A DNA stretch of 33,233 nucleotides from contig JBKHJA010000017.1 in NCBI GenBank assembly GCA_046538375.1, positions 1-33,233 on the forward strand, written 5' to 3'. Every line of letters starts with the position of its first letter. Position 1 is the stretch's first letter. Below the pieces are notes generated by a model, which had not been told where the DNA came from, ran no database searches, and saw only the letters and a program-made list of their open reading frames with translations. Of this stretch, positions 30,244-33,233 are shown piece after piece. This DNA is from JBKHJA01 sp046538375 (GTDB lineage: Bacteria > Acidobacteriota > Aminicenantia > Aminicenantales > Aminicenantaceae). The translations under genes and the position numbers were made by a program.

Positions 30244-33015
30244 TTAGAATCTGTAGCGCACGGCTACCTGAGCGTATCTTGGTCCCATGATGTCATAGGG
30301 CGTTCCCCAGTTGACATCGGTGAGTGTTCCGATTTCGGTGACTTCGTTTGAATTAAAAGAATTGAACACATCCGCTAAAATTCCAAGCTGGCCGGGTCCT
30401 ACCCTGAAATTTTTCTCTACTCTAACGTCCAAGATGTGCTGATCCGGGAGATTATACGAACCCCGGGGCTCGGCTAAGATGGTGACAGTGCCCTGGAAGA
30501 GCTCCCCAAGCCCTGCTTCCCAGGTTCTGATCGATCTTGAATAAGGCACACCAGATCCGAATTGATAATAGGCGCTGAGCTGGATTCCCAGAGGAGCTGA
30601 ATAAGTGATCTGGAGATCGACCACGTGCTGCCTCTGGAAGTCCAGTAGTCCCCAGGCATTGATGTGCACATTAGGATTGTCATAAAAGCCGCTTTCACCG
30701 GTACTTTGACCGCGGGAAGTGTTCAACAAGCCTTCTCCTCTCGACCACACATAGCTGGCCTGCATGGCCCAGTTGTTGGACATGCGTTTTTTCAGTTTGA
30801 GTTCTAATCCCCTGTATTTTCTGACTGTTCCGGGAATGTTCATGACCAGCCATTGAAAGGCGCCAAAATCGGGGTTCATTTCATAAAATGTGACGGGATT
30901 CCCGGTCATGGGATCTGTTCCCTGGACAGGAGTATAGCCGCTCCACATCAGTTCGCCCGTCTCTCTGAAGTGGTCAATATCGAGGTGCCCTTTCTCCACA
31001 TCGTCGATCAGGTTCTTTTCCCATTTGGCGATAAATGTGGCGCTGAAGGAAAGATCTTCTATGATTTCTCTTTCCACTCCTAAAGTTATTTCGTCGGAAT
31101 AGGATGGGCCTATATCTGAATCAACCTCCACAGCATCAGGGTCACTGAACCAGGCGCGGTAGTCCTCTGTCCAGTCAGGATTGAGGTGGACCCAGAAGCT
31201 CCTGCGCATGGCTGGATTGCCCCACCAGAAATTGGTCATGATGAGCGGAGAATAATACCGGCCGTAGTGAACTTTGATAACGGTCTTGGCGTCACCTATG
31301 GGGTCAAAATTGATTCCCACCCTTGGAGAAAGGGTATGAGCTGTCATGGTCACGATGGATTCTTCATTGACAATCTCTCCGGTGTACTTTTTCTTCTGCG
31401 GAGGATACCAGTGTCGGGTGAGGTCGTATCTCAACCCCAGGCTGAAAGTGAAATTCCTGGAAGGAGACCAGGTGTCCTGGAAAAAGACTCCGCTCTGGAT
31501 GAGGCTGGCTTTCTTCTTGATTTCTTCACCCACCCAGACCCAAAGTGGGATTCCATCCCAGTGCTGGATATCAACGCCTTTGTATCCTGGAGGAAACATG
31601 CCTTCAAACCTGGGATCTTGATGGTATAAGCTGTCCTGGGTATGCCAGGCGTATTCAAAACTGAAACCGGCTTTAAACTCGTGAGTTCCAAACCAATCAT
31701 CCACAAAATAGGTGGCATCCTGGTTCACCTGAACACGCCTCCTGTTCAGCCACCAGTCAGACCCGTAACCTCCTTCCCATAGCCAGTTTTGAGCAATATT
31801 GAACCAGGGAGCCTCGTCATTCTTTGACAGCAGGTACTGATGGAAATCGTAATAGGAGCTCTTGAGATTAAGAAGAAAATCTTTGCTGAACACTCGAGTC
31901 CACTGGAGAGTGAACAGCCATCCTCCTCTGTCCTCATCCCAGGTGGTGCCCAGTGCTCTGTTCCAGGATGCATCACGCTGGTCATTATAATATCCTCTCC
32001 AGTATCCTGATCCCACCAATTTGTCTCTTTTGGTGATCTGCCAGGTGAATTTCAGGAAAGGTGAATAAACATCGATATGAATGGGGACATTCTGTTCTTG
32101 AAGGGCCGGAAATCCCTGCTCGTAGAATTCTCTTTTGTCCAGGTTAAAGCTGGCGAAGAACCAGACTTTATCCTTCATTACAGGTCCCCCCAGCGAAATT
32201 CCTGATAAATACTGGTGGTCGAACCCCACAAAGAGGCCTTCAAAGGGGGTGCCTTCTGTGTTGTCGTCCTGCAGACTTTTGTTTCGCAGAAAAAAGTTCA
32301 CTTCTCCACTGAAATCATTCCCTCCAGATTTAGTCAGCACCTGAACCACAGCACCCTTGACGGCTCCATATTCTGCGTTATGCCCCGCGGTGTCAACTTT
32401 GACCTCATCAATAGATTCGAATCCAACCTCCATTATGGGATCACCGGTTACCGGGTCCTGGTGCATCACTCCGTCCACCAGAAATTTGTTGGAGCGGGCA
32501 TCGCTGCCGTGTGAAGTCCTGGAAAACATTCCAGGAGTGGCGTTGTAGATGTTCGCCAGATAGCGGGGGAGAGGCAGGTTTGCAATCAGAGTTTTAGTGA
32601 AGGTTGTGCCGGTGGTGGTGGTTTGAAGGTCAACTGTGGGGGCCTGTCCGACCACGGTCACCATTTCTTCTAAAGCTGTCTGTTCCAATGTTATGTTGAG
32701 AGTGGTGGTGCCTCCCGCTTCAACCACTATCCCTTCTCTGATAAGGGTTTTCATTCCCGGCATTTCCACTTTGACCTGGTATTTTCCAGAGGGGAGCCCC
32801 ACAAACCTGTAAAATCCTTTTTCGTTGGTTACGGATACCATCTGAGGCAGGATCATAGCAGGGCTGGAGATGGTGACTGTCGCACCTGGGAGAGCGAGGC
32901 CCTCTTCGTCCATCACAGTTCCGTTTAACTTGCCGGTAGGGATAACCTGAGAGAAGCAAAGAGGAAGGGACACCATCAGTACAGCCAGAAAAAAAGAGAT
33001 TTTCTTCACCTTCAT
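30244..33015 (-). CDS. TonB-dependent receptor with CarboxypepD-reg-like domain (Oar-like)
   Basis: An outer-membrane active transporter or Oar-like receptor of 923 aa. The signal peptide is at 1-22 (FFLAVLMVSLPLCFS then QV). Residues about 29-115 form a carboxypeptidase-regulatory-like beta-sandwich (GKLNGTVMDEEGLALPGATV). The plug is at about 128-240 (NKFLVDGV, VKVDTAGHNAEYGAVKGAVV). The barrel follows and ends in Phe (VAVRYRF). AGGAGGT precedes the ATG. No SusD-like partner is next to it. Its neighbours are a serine hydrolase and a peptidase, so peptides or their products are plausible ligands, but the ligand is not evident. It depends on TonB-ExbBD, which is not in this window, and on BamA for assembly. 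Confidence 0.9.
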   Translation of the reverse strand: MKVKKISFFLAVLMVSLPLCFSQVIPTGKLNGTVMDEEGLALPGATVTISSPAMILPQMVSVTNEKGFYRFVGLPSGKYQVKVEMPGMKTLIREGIVVEAGGTTTLNITLEQTALEEMVTVVGQAPTVDLQTTTTGTTFTKTLIANLPLPRYLANIYNATPGMFSRTSHGSDARSNKFLVDGVMHQDPVTGDPIMEVGFESIDEVKVDTAGHNAEYGAVKGAVVQVLTKSGGNDFSGEVNFFLRNKSLQDDNTEGTPFEGLFVGFDHQYLSGISLGGPVMKDKVWFFASFNLDKREFYEQGFPALQEQNVPIHIDVYSPFLKFTWQITKRDKLVGSGYWRGYYNDQRDASWNRALGTTWDEDRGGWLFTLQWTRVFSKDFLLNLKSSYYDFHQYLLSKNDEAPWFNIAQNWLWEGGYGSDWWLNRRRVQVNQDATYFVDDWFGTHEFKAGFSFEYAWHTQDSLYHQDPRFEGMFPPGYKGVDIQHWDGIPLWVWVGEEIKKKASLIQSGVFFQDTWSPSRNFTFSLGLRYDLTRHWYPPQKKKYTGEIVNEESIVTMTAHTLSPRVGINFDPIGDAKTVIKVHYGRYYSPLIMTNFWWGNPAMRRSFWVHLNPDWTEDYRAWFSDPDAVEVDSDIGPSYSDEITLGVEREIIEDLSFSATFIAKWEKNLIDDVEKGHLDIDHFRETGELMWSGYTPVQGTDPMTGNPVTFYEMNPDFGAFQWLVMNIPGTVRKYRGLELKLKKRMSNNWAMQASYVWSRGEGLLNTSRGQSTGESGFYDNPNVHINAWGLLDFQRQHVVDLQITYSAPLGIQLSAYYQFGSGVPYSRSIRTWEAGLGELFQGTVTILAEPRGSYNLPDQHILDVRVEKNFRVGPGQLGILADVFNSFNSNEVTEIGTLTDVNWGTPYDIMGPRYAQVAVRYRF

Positions 33016-33233
33016 TTTTTTTACCTCCTGAAAAAATTTTTATGAGAACTGACTTTCATATTCTTTTTTATATCCTCTCTTTTACCACCTCCTTTCTGAA
33101 TAAAATTCATCTTTTCTGTTATTACAATATATATGAAACATTAAATAGGATATAATTAATATTGAAAGAAACGGATATCCTTTCCTTGAAATGAGTCATT
33201 TTTAATCAAATGAGAAGAGGCTGGTCGTAGATG
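33016..33233 (-). other. Upstream region of the TonB receptor gene
   Basis: This 218-base AT-rich region is the leader and probable promoter area of the receptor gene. On the minus strand GAAAGGAGGTGG (about 33088-33099) is an excellent ribosome-binding-like sequence with no start codon at useful spacing. It lies about 70 bases upstream of the real site. Several TATA-like hexamers occur, but no convincing -35/-10 pair was found. No gene is seen to the window end. Confidence 0.4.

Overview
The window looks like a chromosomal segment of a Gram-negative, LPS-type bacterium of moderate GC content. It encodes BamA, a Skp/OmpH chaperone, FabZ, LpxA, LpxI, a Lol lipoprotein exporter and a TonB-dependent receptor with an N-terminal carboxypeptidase-regulatory-like domain. 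Large secreted M14 peptidases, serine hydrolases and CarboxypepD-reg TonB receptors together suggest Candidatus Aminicenantes or a related Acidobacteriota-like lineage. That placement is inference from gene content, not a phylogeny. I saw no rRNA, tRNA, CRISPR array, prophage or transposase.

Layout. Positions 1-432 are non-coding and begin with a 105-base tract with no T, containing short repeats. Then come alaX (+), a tandem pair of MacB-type FtsX permeases (-, no ATPase in the window), a stand-alone pyruvate-kinase C-terminal-like protein (+), a small outer-membrane beta-barrel protein (+), and a two-gene unit of a zinc-ribbon radical SAM enzyme and an RluB-type pseudouridine synthase (+). 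A LonB-type protease (-) faces these. A 394-base divergent region follows and holds a strongly palindromic element.

From 10.4 to 22.8 kb all genes are on + and tightly packed: GNAT-like protein, crotonase, ribH, nusB, lysS, lolC, lolD, then (after a 204-base gap with a good promoter) bamA, ompH, fabZ, lpxA, lpxI and a Gfo/Idh/MocA oxidoreductase. This block joins translation and transcription housekeeping to outer-membrane assembly: lipoprotein release (LolCD), barrel assembly (BamA, OmpH), and lipid A and fatty-acid precursors (FabZ, LpxA, LpxI). lpxD is absent from its common place between ompH and fabZ.

From 33.0 to 22.8 kb all genes are on -: a TonB-dependent receptor, a beta-lactamase-fold serine hydrolase, an unrecognised 507-aa secreted protein, a large M14 metallopeptidase and a LolA-like secreted protein. 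The set fits degradation and uptake of peptides or other polymers at the cell surface.

The most unusual content is non-coding. A roughly 93-base element with CCGTGAT/ATCACGG ends occurs twice, on both sides of the serine hydrolase gene. A fragment of its tail recurs at 10278-10298, next to a separate roughly 165-base nested inverted-repeat element with two mutually exclusive pairings. These could be members of a dispersed palindromic repeat family or structured RNAs.
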